Origin: Paenibacillus oceani | Lineage (GTDB): Bacteria > Bacillota > Bacilli > Paenibacillales > NBRC-103111 | Length of the DNA: 64,000 nucleotides | Direction: 5' to 3' | Assembly (NCBI RefSeq): GCF_014705615.1 | Contig: NZ_JACXJA010000048.1 | Coordinates: 1-64,000, forward strand | Shown: positions 40,478 to 49,071 of the stretch, one piece after another | Numbering within the stretch: the first letter of the stretch is position 1 | Layout: the number at the start of each line of letters is the position of its first letter | Program-made: the position numbers and the translations under genes | Notes under the pieces: model-generated | Told to the model about the DNA's origin: nothing | What the model saw: only the letters and a program-made list of their open reading frames with translations | The model's database searches: none

Positions 40478-41104
40478 TCACGGCGTTATTCCATAATGGC
40501 CAAACTCCAGGTTATCGCTGTCGTGTCGGCTCAGGTGCAGCTGTAACCCGGCGGGAGCTCTCGTCGTATCGATCCGGCCGAACCGCGAATCGAAGCCGCT
40601 CCATCCGAAAAGCGTCTCTTCCGCGTCAAAGTCTCCGCTACTATACTGCCTGGCGAGCCGCTCGTCGTCCCAGAACGTTAAAATGACCTCGCGCTCATGC
40701 GCGAACAGGACGGCCGCCTTCAGCAGAAACGTTTCCTTGTCCTTCAGATCCGTCAAACCCTTTACATAGATGACCATTTCGTTCCGGTTGTTGCCGGCTC
40801 CTGTAGCCAGGACGGTATATGCAAGCTCCCGGCTTTCCGTGATCCGTCTCACCCTGTCCTCCGTTACCCGAAGCTTGTTGATGACGGCGTCCTGCTCTTG
40901 CACCGTTTGTTTCGCCTGACGAGCCTCCTCACTGAGTCGGTTCATCGTTTCGTTTTGTTGTTGCAGCTCTCCGGTCCGGCTGCGGAGTTCTTGTTCAAGC
41001 TCGGCCACCTGCTTCGTCAATTGTTCATTTATTTGCAAGAGCTCGCCGGATTCGCATCCTGCGATCGTCAGGACGAGCAGCATACCGATTGCTAACCTTT
41101 TCAT
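40478..41104 (-). CDS. Coiled-coil lipoprotein of unknown function
   Basis: 208 residues. The signal peptide ends with the lipobox TIAGC, so the mature protein starts at Cys17. Residues 25-90 are a Q/E/L/R-rich coiled coil; residues 95-208 form a compact alpha/beta region (YTVLATGAGNNRNEMVIYVKGL) without known motifs. AAGGAGGTC precedes the ATG. Another lipoprotein gene lies just upstream on the same strand. I do not recognise the C-terminal domain. Confidence 0.75.
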   Translation of the reverse strand: MKRLAIGMLLVLTIAGCESGELLQINEQLTKQVAELEQELRSRTGELQQQNETMNRLSEEARQAKQTVQEQDAVINKLRVTEDRVRRITESRELAYTVLATGAGNNRNEMVIYVKGLTDLKDKETFLLKAAVLFAHEREVILTFWDDERLARQYSSGDFDAEETLFGWSGFDSRFGRIDTTRAPAGLQLHLSRHDSDNLEFGHYGITP

Positions 41105-41222
41105 AGCTGACCTCCTTCCGCGTATGCGATACGCTCATAGGACAATGCTTTGGTCTCACCCGCAAATGTCGGGTACGGCATAATCTGAACGCCGACTGCT
41201 CTCTGAAAATGATGCGCTGTCC

Positions 41223-41645
41223 CTACTTGCTCCATTTTAGCTGATAAACTTCTTTCCCTTCGTATTGTTCTTCCCCCTTCCACCAAGTAAGCTTTACTTC
41301 GGCTTTTTCTGGAAAGCCTTCTATTTTAATTTTTTTTGTTGTAAGTCCTTCCTGGAAATTATCGGTGCTGAACTCGGCAAGGAAGCCGAAGGCATCGATT
41401 CGCAACCTGGATACTTGATCTTCTTTTAAATATTTGAGCTTTAAATCGAGAAACCATTGCCCGCCCAGATCGACGTCTATGCTCCAATGTTCCAGCCCCT
41501 CCCTGCTTTCTCTGCTCAGAGCGAGTGCCGAATAGTTTGAATTACTAACGGCTTGCGAAGCCGGCTTATATATCTCCCTGCTCTGACAAGAGACGACCAG
41601 CAGCAGCAGCAGGGAGAACCATGCGATTCTGTATGCACACTTCAC
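41223..41645 (-). CDS. Small lipoprotein of unknown function
   Basis: 140 residues from a GTG at 41645, with GGGTG as weak ribosome site. The signal peptide ends with LVVSC. The mature part is beta-rich (WSIDVDLGGQWFLDLKLKYL, AEVKLTWWKGEEQYEGKEVYQLKWSK), suggesting a small beta-sandwich. No enzyme motif. It precedes the coiled-coil lipoprotein by 118 bases and may be co-transcribed with it. A terminator upstream (41750-41790) isolates the pair from read-through. Confidence 0.7.
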   Translation of the reverse strand: MKCAYRIAWFSLLLLLVVSCQSREIYKPASQAVSNSNYSALALSRESREGLEHWSIDVDLGGQWFLDLKLKYLKEDQVSRLRIDAFGFLAEFSTDNFQEGLTTKKIKIEGFPEKAEVKLTWWKGEEQYEGKEVYQLKWSK

Positions 41646-41749
41646 ATAATCACCCGACCCTTCCTAACACAAACCCTGCATTTCCTTACCTATAAAATAA
41701 TAAACCCAATTGGCCCCCAAAAAGTCGCGCCGAAACGTAAAATAACAGC

Positions 41750-41790
41750 AAAAAAAGAAGAAGCTGCCCCTCTCGCGAACAGCTTCCTTC
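41750..41790 (-). terminator. Terminator-like hairpin between bio region and lipoproteins
   Basis: On the minus strand GAAGCTG and CAGCTTC form a stem followed by TTCTTTTTTTG. No minus gene ends close by, so it may stop antisense read-through from the biotin operon across the plus-strand VOC gene. Confidence 0.7.
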
Positions 41791-41964
41791 TTGATTTGAT
41801 CCTTGTAAACTTCCCATAGATCATTAAGCCCGGAGTTGTGCTTCTTGGCGGGCGTATCCGGAACGGCGTCTAGAATAGCAATCCGGAAGAAACGTCAGAA
41901 TAGACGAAAGGGTACAATAGAAGAAACAGAGGTCCATAATCGAAACCGGAGAGGATCGTGCGAA

Positions 41965-42372
41965 ATGGCCAAACACACGACTTATATATTCTCGGAAGAT
42001 GCGAAAGGGCAAGCCGAATTTTACATTCAGGCGTTCGGGGGCGAGATTTTATCCGTCATGACCTACGGTCAGCTTCCCGATGCGAAGGAGGAGCTCCAGG
42101 ACAAGATCATTCATTTAAGTATGGTCGCCGGCGGGGTGCCGTTGTATTTGTGCGATTCTTTCAAACCTGTCCATCCGGGCAATGCGATCAGCCAAAGCAT
42201 GGAATTTGAAACGGAGACCGAAGCCCGCGATGCGTTCGATAAGCTGGCGGCCGGAGGTAAGGTAACTCAGCCCTTGAAGCCCGAATTCTGGGGCGACTTG
42301 TTCGGTCAGCTCGAAGACAAATACGGAATCCAGTGGATGATTACCGCCAAGGCGGAACAGGCCCAGTCTTGA
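41965..42372 (+). CDS. VOC-family (PhnB-like) protein
   Basis: 135 residues from the ATG at 41965, preceded by GGAGAGG. It resembles the PhnB/3-demethylubiquinone-like branch of the vicinal oxygen chelate fold: TTYIFSEDAKGQAEFYIQAFGGE at the start, paired beta-alpha modules, and the closing WGDLFGQLEDKYGIQWMI. Members include antibiotic-binding and isomerase-like proteins; no metal ligands can be assigned with certainty. It runs opposite to its neighbours. Confidence 0.85.
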   Translation: MAKHTTYIFSEDAKGQAEFYIQAFGGEILSVMTYGQLPDAKEELQDKIIHLSMVAGGVPLYLCDSFKPVHPGNAISQSMEFETETEARDAFDKLAAGGKVTQPLKPEFWGDLFGQLEDKYGIQWMITAKAEQAQS

Positions 42373-42488
42373 TCTGCCGGTTGTGAGTCTGAAAGGCGGC
42401 CAGCCCTAGCGCCGCAGCCCGTTCCATCCGCTGCCGGGACGTGTTGCGGCGTCTTTCATTAGAGAAGGGCAGTATGTCGTCATCCGTT

Positions 42489-43421
42489 TCATTTTTCGCC
42501 TCTTGCAAACGTTCCGTATCCGATCTCATAATCGGCCTCGATTCCGCCGCCACCGGCAGGAAAAGATTCGGTATAAATTCGCTCCATCGTCTCCAGCAGC
42601 TTTCGGCCGCCGACTCCGCTCCGGCTTCCCGTCACCGCATTGCCCGCCCCCACCCGTTTCACCTGATGAAGAAATGTGCGAACATCCGCATACACGAACG
42701 TCCGGACCGACTCGCTCCAACGGAACTCCCCGGCTTCTCCTTCCACACACGCTCTCCACTCGTCTTGTCCGAGAAATCGCTGTCCGTGCGGCGACGGTGC
42801 TGCGTCTAACTGCCGTTCCGCTTCCGCGAAGGAAGCATGCAATTGGTGAAAGGTCCCCGGCCCAAAGGAAGAGAAAGCAAGCACGCCTCCATCGGCGCCC
42901 AACAGATCGATACAAGCTGCCACCGTCTCTGCCGGCTTATTGAACCATTGGAAGGCGGCGTTGGAGATGATCAGGTCGAAGGGCGGGAGCGGCATGGGGT
43001 CGTCCGGCCGCCGATCATCGCCAGAGACAGAATCCCATCCGGCAGCTTCCACCGAACACCGCAGCTCCGAGCCGTCGGCCAGCAGCTTCTCCGCATCTCC
43101 CTCTATCCAGCATACGCGATCTGCCCGGTCCGGCCGGGTGCGCCGCAAGTTATGCCGGGCCGCCTCCACCATATTCGGCGACAAGTCGACAGCCGCAATC
43201 GTCGCATTCGGAAAAGCCGATACGAGCATCCCCGTCAATCGGCCGGTCCCGCATCCGATCTCCAAAATTCGTTCGACTCGCTCGGCCCCTCTCGCCCCAA
43301 GCCGTTCCATCGCATGAGCGATCAGATCCTCGGCCATTTCTTTCTGAACGTCCGCATAACGCTCGTACTCCGAAGCATGACGGTCGAAATGACGGCGCAC
43401 GAGCGACTTATTGATGTTCAT
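42489..43421 (-). CDS. bioC: Malonyl-ACP O-methyltransferase
   Basis: 310 residues; caps malonyl-ACP with a methyl group to start pimelate synthesis on the fatty acid machinery. SAM-binding motif EIGCGTGRLT lies near residue 55, followed by AVDLSPNMVEAAR and the NAAFQWFNKP segment characteristic of BioC. The ATG at 43421 follows GAGGAG and overlaps the bioH-like gene by 14 bases. It is the last gene of the operon. Confidence 0.93.
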   Translation of the reverse strand: MNINKSLVRRHFDRHASEYERYADVQKEMAEDLIAHAMERLGARGAERVERILEIGCGTGRLTGMLVSAFPNATIAAVDLSPNMVEAARHNLRRTRPDRADRVCWIEGDAEKLLADGSELRCSVEAAGWDSVSGDDRRPDDPMPLPPFDLIISNAAFQWFNKPAETVAACIDLLGADGGVLAFSSFGPGTFHQLHASFAEAERQLDAAPSPHGQRFLGQDEWRACVEGEAGEFRWSESVRTFVYADVRTFLHQVKRVGAGNAVTGSRSGVGGRKLLETMERIYTESFPAGGGGIEADYEIGYGTFARGEK

Positions 43422-44226
43422 GAGCGATTCTCCTCAACTGTTCGGCGAAACGGTCCGGCTCTGTCCAAAACGGCGCATGGCCCGCTCCCGGAAATAACAC
43501 CTTCATCGATGCAGGGACGGCTTGAAGAGCACCTGCCGGGCATATCGGATCTTCTTCGCCGTGCAGCCACAACATTTGAGGAGCTGCGATTCGGGCTTTA
43601 CCGGATTTGTCTTCGCCGCCTGTCTCCCTGCTTCGAATGAAGCTTTGCCACCGCTGCGTCAAATCCGTTTTCGCCAAGTAAGCCAGACCGGTGTCCAGCC
43701 CCCCTGGTGTGAAATCCGTATCCGCCCCAGCGGCGGACATTTGCGCGACGACAACTTCCTGGTTCCGCCGTTCCCGCTCGGAAAACATCGACTCCGCGAA
43801 CTTCTGCAGCGTCTCACGGGGCTTGTCGGCAAGCTGAGAGCGCATGCGCCTCACCACCCGCTCCGGCCAGCCGCTCGCCCGATCCTCCGCCACGAAGCGC
43901 AGAGTTGCACCGACCAGCACCAACCGCTCGATCCGACAATGAAAATCCCCCGGATTCGGAGCGGTTCGCAGCCCGGATTCCCAGCTGTCCAGCACCATTT
44001 CCAGCGCCAGCATCCCCCCGAGCGACCAGCCGATTACATAAACCGGGCCGGTAAGCCCGCTCACCGTCTGATGCAGACGGCTGCGCATCTGTCCGACGGA
44101 ATCACAGTCGGCATAGGTGAACAAACTGTGCCGGGCATCCGGCAGCCACCGGTACGACTGATCCCATACGCGCGGCGACTGTCCCCAGCCATGTATCCAT
44201 ACTACGGACGGTCTCGTCCGCTCCAT
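43408..44226 (-). CDS. bioH: Alpha/beta hydrolase, pimeloyl-ACP methyl ester esterase type
   Basis: 272 residues. Early VVWIHGWGQSPRVWD (oxyanion region), nucleophile serine in IGWSLGGMLALEMV, an aspartate in LHGEEDPICP, and the histidine in GAGHAPFWTEPD complete a catalytic triad. It would free pimeloyl-ACP by removing the methyl ester added by BioC. Its start lies two bases inside the bioF stop region, so expression is coupled. The gene order bioF-bioH-bioC supports the assignment; the sequence alone would permit other esterases. Confidence 0.9.
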   Translation of the reverse strand: MERTRPSVVWIHGWGQSPRVWDQSYRWLPDARHSLFTYADCDSVGQMRSRLHQTVSGLTGPVYVIGWSLGGMLALEMVLDSWESGLRTAPNPGDFHCRIERLVLVGATLRFVAEDRASGWPERVVRRMRSQLADKPRETLQKFAESMFSERERRNQEVVVAQMSAAGADTDFTPGGLDTGLAYLAKTDLTQRWQSFIRSRETGGEDKSGKARIAAPQMLWLHGEEDPICPAGALQAVPASMKVLFPGAGHAPFWTEPDRFAEQLRRIAHEHQ

Positions 44227-44227
44227 G

Positions 44228-45508
44228 TCAAATAACCCCCAGTTCCAGGCCGATGCTCACGATCGTATCGAGCGCCATTCTCAAATCGTCGTCCCGGTGT
44301 GTAGCCATCGGCGTCAAACGAATCCGCGCCGACCCTTCCGGTACGGTAGGCGGCCGGATCGGCACCGCCGCGATGCCCGCCTCCTGCAGCTTCGAACCGA
44401 ACACAAGCGACCGCTCGTTATCCCCGACGATAACCGGTACGATGTGGCACTCGCTGTCTCCCGTGTCGAAGCCGGCGCTCCGCAGCTCGCCGCGCAGCCA
44501 GTCCGCTTTGCCGAGCAACGCGTCTCTTCTCCAGCCTTCCGTCCGGATGATGTTCCATTGATCCCGGATCGCATACACGAGCATCGGCGGCAGCGCCGTA
44601 GAATAGATCAAGCTCCGGGCCTTATTGATCAGATAGTCGATCATCAGGGCAGGCCCTGCCGCATAAGCGCCATAGCAGCCGTATGCCTTGCTGAACGTCC
44701 CCATGTGGACATCGACCCGCTGTGCTAATCCGAGCTCTCCGGCCAATCCTTCCCCCCGGAGTCCGAACACGCCCCCGCTATGGGCTTCGTCAACCATCAG
44801 CATCGCGCCGTAACGCTCCTTCAGCTCCACCAGCTCGCGAAGCGGCGCGATACTGCCATCCATACTGAAAACCGAGTCGGTCACAACGAGCTTGTGCTTT
44901 GCAGGATCTGCCTTGCGCAGCAATTGCTCCAGATGGTTCATATCCCGGTTCCGGTATCGGAACACCTTGGCCCGACTAAGAATAGCCCCGTCCACAATGC
45001 TCGCATGATTGTATTTATCGCTGAAAATCAGGTCGTTGCGTCCTGCCAGCGCGCTGATGATTCCGACATTCGCCATGAAGCCGCTGCCGAATAGAAGACA
45101 CGCTTCCGTCCCTTTGTACGCCGCGAACTCCCGTTCGAAGCTTCCGAGAATCGGATCTCCGCCGACGATCAGCCGCGATGCGGTCGCGCCTGTCCGGATC
45201 GGTGAGCCGCCAGGTTCGCCGAATTTCCCCGCTTCGCTCCCCACCGCTCCAGCCGTCGCAGCCATTTCCGCTCCCGAGCCCGATTCCGCGCGGATTCGGT
45301 CTGCGTAATCGTTCCAGCGGGACAACGTTTCCTCGTTCACCTCGTGATGGAGACCCAGATAATGGTTGGAGGCCAAATTAAGCATGCTCCGTCCGTTTCG
45401 GATGATCCAGCCTTCCCTCCGTGCCGGGGCGCTTTCGGTTAAAGCTCGGGCCTGCCCGGCGGCCGCCAGCCGGTCCAGCTCGCCGCGCATCCATTGCAAA
45501 TGGTCCAT
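44228..45508 (-). CDS. bioF: 8-amino-7-oxononanoate synthase
   Basis: 426 residues; PLP enzyme condensing pimeloyl-ACP and alanine. The SNHYLGL segment, the [11 protein letters not shown] motif and Lys274 in [13 protein letters not shown] (PLP Schiff base) are diagnostic of the alpha-oxoamine synthase family. It is longer than most BioF (about 385) because of an insert near residues 75-105 rich in G, A and E. The ATG at 45508 follows GAGGAG. Followed directly by bioH. Confidence 0.94.
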   Translation of the reverse strand: MDHLQWMRGELDRLAAAGQARALTESAPARREGWIIRNGRSMLNLASNHYLGLHHEVNEETLSRWNDYADRIRAESGSGAEMAATAGAVGSEAGKFGEPGGSPIRTGATASRLIVGGDPILGSFEREFAAYKGTEACLLFGSGFMANVGIISALAGRNDLIFSDKYNHASIVDGAILSRAKVFRYRNRDMNHLEQLLRKADPAKHKLVVTDSVFSMDGSIAPLRELVELKERYGAMLMVDEAHSGGVFGLRGEGLAGELGLAQRVDVHMGTFSKAYGCYGAYAAGPALMIDYLINKARSLIYSTALPPMLVYAIRDQWNIIRTEGWRRDALLGKADWLRGELRSAGFDTGDSECHIVPVIVGDNERSLVFGSKLQEAGIAAVPIRPPTVPEGSARIRLTPMATHRDDDLRMALDTIVSIGLELGVI

Positions 45509-45549
45509 TCTCTCCTCATCCCTTACTTATCCGTGCGGATTGCTTCCCC

Positions 45550-46542
45550 TCACAGTGCGCATCGTTCAATCTCAAAGCCGAGATCTTCGATCATCCGGTG
45601 ATCCTCTCGCGCTTCCTGACCTTCCGTCGTTAAATAGTCGCCGACAAAAATCGAATTGGCGGCATACAGGCCAAGCGGCTGCAAGGAACGCAGATTGACT
45701 TCCCGTCCGCCCGAGACCCGGATCTCCTTAGTCGGGCAAATGAACCGGAACAGCGCCAACACTTTGAGGCATTTGCGCGGATTCAGCTCCCGGTTATTTT
45801 CCAGCGGAGTGCCCGGGATGGAGTTGAGAAAATTGACCGGAATCGAGTCGGCGTCCAGCTCCCGCAGCGCATAAGCGATCTGCACGATCTCCGCGTTCGT
45901 CTCCCCCATGCCTACGATACACCCGGAACAAGGGGACATGCCGGAAGCTTTAGCTTTCTCCACTGTGGCGACCCGATCGTCATACGTATGAGTGGTCGTA
46001 ATATTCGCGAAGTTGCCTGCACTTGTGTTCAGGTTATGATTGTACCGGTCGACGCCCGCCTCTTTCAGCCGCCCCGCCTGCTCCTCCGACAAAATCCCGA
46101 GGCAGGCGCATACTTTCATCGGCATCGTCGCTTTGATTTCCTTCACCGCATCGACGACTTGATCCAATTCCTTGCTTGTTGGACCGCGTCCGCTCGCTAC
46201 GATGCAATACGTCCCGACCTTCAACTCCATCGCCTTCCGGGCGCCGTCGATCAGTACGTTTTTCTCCAGCAGCGGGTATTTCGAGACGGGCGCTTTGGAC
46301 ACGATCGACTGGGAGCAATATCCGCAGTCTTCCGGACACAACCCGCTTTTCGCATTGATGATCAGGTTCAGCTTCACTTTTTTGCCGTAATACGTCTTCC
46401 TGACTTGAAAAGCGGCGTGTAGCAACGGCAGCAGTTCATCGTCATCCGCCTCCAATACGGCAAGCCCCTCCTCCACACTCAGCAGCTCGCCGCGCAGCGC
46501 CTTCTCTGCAAACAAGTCCCATTTCGAACGCAATGCGATCAT
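45550..46542 (-). CDS. bioB: Biotin synthase (radical SAM)
   Basis: 330 residues from the ATG at 46542, preceded by GGAGGAG. The radical SAM cysteines are Cys69, Cys73 and Cys76 (GLCPEDCGYCSQS). The YNHNLNTS segment and late SGGREVNLRSLQPLGLYAANS match BioB. It inserts sulfur into dethiobiotin. The frame is open upstream, but only this start has a ribosome site. It lies 80 bases after bioD in the same operon. Confidence 0.97.
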   Translation of the reverse strand: MIALRSKWDLFAEKALRGELLSVEEGLAVLEADDDELLPLLHAAFQVRKTYYGKKVKLNLIINAKSGLCPEDCGYCSQSIVSKAPVSKYPLLEKNVLIDGARKAMELKVGTYCIVASGRGPTSKELDQVVDAVKEIKATMPMKVCACLGILSEEQAGRLKEAGVDRYNHNLNTSAGNFANITTTHTYDDRVATVEKAKASGMSPCSGCIVGMGETNAEIVQIAYALRELDADSIPVNFLNSIPGTPLENNRELNPRKCLKVLALFRFICPTKEIRVSGGREVNLRSLQPLGLYAANSIFVGDYLTTEGQEAREDHRMIEDLGFEIERCAL

Positions 46543-46622
46543 TAAGTTCTCCTCCGACCATTGGATTTCAGTGGTGAATGTGCGACCTGTCGCACTTTGC
46601 AAAAAGGTAATTTATGTATGAA

Positions 46623-47435
46623 TTACAGCTGCAATAACGTCTCCCAGTCGATCGCAGACCGGACAACGTCCGCCCAGCGGTTCGGCGTTTCGCCCAGTTT
46701 CGGTTGGCCGGCCGTGGCCGCGGGCTTACTGGCCGTGTTCTCGCGCGCATCGCCTGCTGGATGGCCGCTTTCCGCTTCCTCCTGCCATGGCAGCAGACCG
46801 ACGACCGGGATACCGGAAAACGTCTCGATCATCTCCGCATTTTCCCGGACAGCGGGCATATCCGTAACTGTATGCTTATAGCCGTTAAGTATAATTCCCG
46901 CGACAGGAATCCCGAACTGCTTCGCCACAGCAACCGTGAGCAGCGTATGGTTGACTGTCCCTAGTCCAGGTCTCGCCACGATCAGCAGCGGCAGACCGAG
47001 ACCTGCGGCAAGATCAGCCACCAGATGCCGTTCCGTCAGCGGCACCGCAAGCCCTCCCGCCCCCTCGACGAGCAGGAAGTCTCCGGCACTCAGCCTGCTC
47101 CGCCCTTCTGCAAGCAGCGCGTCCACATCGATCGTCTCGCCGATCCGGCGGGCCGCCATCCACGGCGCCAGCGGGTCCGGCAGCGTCAGTGTCACGATAT
47201 CCCGTTCCTGCTGCGCCAGCCCGCCTTCCTTGCGAAGGCGATAGCTGTCCGATTCCGGAGCTTCGGCAGAAGGAATCCCGGTTTGTACCGGCTTCCATAC
47301 CTGCACGTTCCCGGCGTTGTATCCGTCCCTTATCGGGACTCGCTCCCGCAATACTGCGGCGAGGCCGGCCGTCACGCTCGTCTTGCCGACTCCCGTGTCG
47401 GTTCCCGTAATGAACAAACCTCTGCGGTTCATCAT
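46623..47435 (-). CDS. bioD: Dethiobiotin synthetase
   Basis: 270 residues; ATP-dependent closure of the ureido ring from diaminopelargonate. P-loop GTDTGVGKTS (residues 11-20), the KPVQTG motif and the VEGAGGLAVPL motif are diagnostic. A polar A/G/E-rich stretch near residues 225-250 is longer than usual. GGAGG precedes the ATG at 47435. It is the first gene of the operon and follows a BirA operator. No bioA (the enzyme supplying its substrate) is found in this window. Confidence 0.95.
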   Translation of the reverse strand: MMNRRGLFITGTDTGVGKTSVTAGLAAVLRERVPIRDGYNAGNVQVWKPVQTGIPSAEAPESDSYRLRKEGGLAQQERDIVTLTLPDPLAPWMAARRIGETIDVDALLAEGRSRLSAGDFLLVEGAGGLAVPLTERHLVADLAAGLGLPLLIVARPGLGTVNHTLLTVAVAKQFGIPVAGIILNGYKHTVTDMPAVRENAEMIETFSGIPVVGLLPWQEEAESGHPAGDARENTASKPAATAGQPKLGETPNRWADVVRSAIDWETLLQL

Positions 47436-47486
47436 CGTGAATCCTCCTCCAGATCGTGTTCGTGTTGTCAGCGTCTAATGGAGTTT

Positions 47487-47524
47487 AATTGTTAACCTAT
47501 TTCTATATTACAAGGTTAACAATT
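47487..47524. promoter_or_regulatory. BirA operator of the biotin operon
   Basis: AATTGTTAACC (47487-47497) and GGTTAACAATT (47514-47524) form a perfect 11-bp inverted repeat with a 16-base spacer, matching the BirA operator layout of Bacillota. On the minus strand the spacer contains TAATAT, a possible -10 of the bioD promoter, so bound BirA-biotinyl-AMP would block initiation. It lies 52 bases upstream of bioD. Confidence 0.9.
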
Positions 47525-48294
47525 AGGCTAGAACCGATTGTAACACGATCTTTGCGGCAGCGACAATGACTATTTTTGCAAATCAACTTGAAAACGCGGC
47601 GAAGAGCAGGGGCAACAGGCGGGAGTGGCGCTTCGTCCGGAGACCTTGCAAGACTGTGGAGGACATATGGAAAACCGTAAGAAACCTCGGGGGTGAGACT
47701 TGTCGAAAACAAACGGATGGGTTGGACGCTGGGGGAAAGGGAGCGGAAAGGGGCTGTAGAAACAAATAGCAGTCTATTGCGGGCACGTTGAGGAACGCTT
47801 CGGAAACAAATAACAGCCTTTTGCATCTCTTATTTCGAGGGGAAACCAACCTTTGCGCCAAATAGAGTATGCTAGAGACCCTTACTTTGGGGAAACCGCC
47901 GAAGTTCCGAGTTTAGCCCTGAAATAAAAGCTACAAATCGCTCGTATTCGCCAGTGCAAAGGTGTTTTCCACAAAATGGGGGGTGCTAAAGGCCGTTATT
48001 TCTCGTCAAGGGGGCTAAATCGCGGATGGCCACCGTCGTGTGACGCAGAGCACCTGCGAAGGAGGCTTCGTGCGGTGGAAAAGCTGCTTTCTCCGCTGAC
48101 TACCGCATGCCCAAGTCTCCTGCCCCTGCTTGCTGCTCCCTACTCGTTACTCTTTACTCTTTACTCCCGGCTCCCGGCTCTCTACTCTCTACTCTCTGCT
48201 CTCTACTCTCTGCTCTCTGCTCCCCACTCTCCGCTTTCGACTCTCTTGCTCCCATTCCCGCCTCCCCCCAGCCTTTTTGCGGCCCATTACTGCC
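47525..48294. other. Gene-free interval with two repeat types
   Basis: About 770 bases with no credible gene. 47758-48020 holds diverged repeats around AAATAGCAG-like and CTATTGC-like words, including GAAACAAATA(G/A)CAG(T/C)CT(A/T)TTGC at 47759 and 47802. 48115-48275 is a pyrimidine-rich tract built of CTCTCTA/CTCTCTG heptamers. Small ORFs here have no protein-like composition. Confidence 0.6.
48115..48275 (+). repeat. Polypyrimidine tandem-repeat tract
   Basis: The plus strand is mostly C and T with a 7-base rhythm (ACTCTTT, then CTCTCTA and CTCTCTG variants). The homopurine/homopyrimidine asymmetry could allow triplex or slipped structures. Confidence 0.85.
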
Positions 48295-48327
48295 TCAAAT
48301 AAAAGAAAGGCGCCCCGCAGGGCACCT
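48295..48327 (-). terminator. Terminator after nitroreductase gene
   Basis: On the minus strand GGTGCCC and GGGCGCC form a short GC-rich stem over a TGC loop, followed by TTTCTTTTATTT. Confidence 0.8.
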
Positions 48328-48374
48328 GAACAAGCTTAACCATCTTAAAGTTTGCCTCCCGCCGAAGCGGCGCA

Positions 48375-48968
48375 TTATGACGACGGCGTATCGATCACCG
48401 TCAGCAGTTCCGACGCCGGTGTACGCGGCTGGGCCGGCGGCACTTTGGCCGGATAGCCGATATGCAGGCTGGCGACGGCCCGTTCCCCGGGCCCGATGCC
48501 CAGCGTCTCGCGGAATTCCGCCTGCGTCAGCAGCGGATAGCTCTCCCAGACGAGGCCGAGCCCCTGCTCCCAGGCGAGCAGACTGAAATTTTGAATCAGG
48601 CAGCAAATTGCAGCGAAATCGTCCTCCCTCACGGCCAGATTCGGATTCTCCTTCTGAACGACGACCAGGATCACCGGCACGTTCATAAACCTCTTATAAA
48701 ACTTCTGCCCGATCTCCTCCCGCTTCGCCGGATCGCTTTCACGTTTCTCCACATTTTTGCGGGCTATCTCCGCTATGCGCGAGCGGCCTTCCCCCTTCAC
48801 CGATACGAAACGCCACGGCTGGGTCAGCCGATGGTTCGGCGCCCATACCGACGTATCCAGCAGCTCCTGGATCAGCGAGAGCTCCACCTCTTTGGATTCG
48901 AATTGATGCACCGTCCGTCTTTCTTTTACAATTCGGGCCAGCTCCGTTCCGGTTGTCTCCAAGGTCAT
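48375..48968 (-). CDS. Nitroreductase-family FMN oxidoreductase
   Basis: 197 residues from the ATG at 48968, with GGAGG eight bases before it (an upstream in-frame ATG overlaps that ribosome site). Seen: the FMN-binding KERRTVHQFESK start, the SVWAPNHRLTQPWRFV motif, and the late GIGPGERAVASLHIGYP motif typical of the YdjA/YfkO-like nitroreductases. It reduces nitro compounds, quinones or flavins with NAD(P)H. A Fur-type box overlaps its promoter, suggesting iron control; a ferric-reductase-like role is possible but unproven. Confidence 0.92.
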   Translation of the reverse strand: MTLETTGTELARIVKERRTVHQFESKEVELSLIQELLDTSVWAPNHRLTQPWRFVSVKGEGRSRIAEIARKNVEKRESDPAKREEIGQKFYKRFMNVPVILVVVQKENPNLAVREDDFAAICCLIQNFSLLAWEQGLGLVWESYPLLTQAEFRETLGIGPGERAVASLHIGYPAKVPPAQPRTPASELLTVIDTPSS

Positions 48969-48990
48969 CAGCCGCACCTCCATTTGATAA

Positions 48991-49005
48991 TGAAAATCAT
49001 TTTCA
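48991..49005. promoter_or_regulatory. Fur-family box
   Basis: TGAAAATCATTTTCA is a perfect 7-1-7 inverted repeat of the Fur/PerR/Zur class, inside a longer ATTTGAT...TCAAAT symmetry. It lies between the -10 and the ribosome site of the nitroreductase gene. By base pattern Fur is likeliest, but PerR and Zur sites are similar. Confidence 0.85.
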
Positions 49006-49008
49006 TCA

Positions 49009-49038
49009 AATGTAGCATGCCCAAACGTAACCTGACAA
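49009..49038 (-). promoter_or_regulatory. Promoter of nitroreductase gene
   Basis: On the minus strand TTGTCA (49033-49038) and TACATT (49009-49014) are separated by 18 bases; the Fur-type box starts four bases after the -10. Confidence 0.7.
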
Positions 49039-49071
49039 TGGACTTTTATCCCGGAGCATATGGATTTTTCC

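Noticed and set aside
48115-48275. CRISPR-like regular repeat
   Set aside because: The repeat unit is about 7 bases with no spacers and no cas genes; it is a simple pyrimidine repeat.
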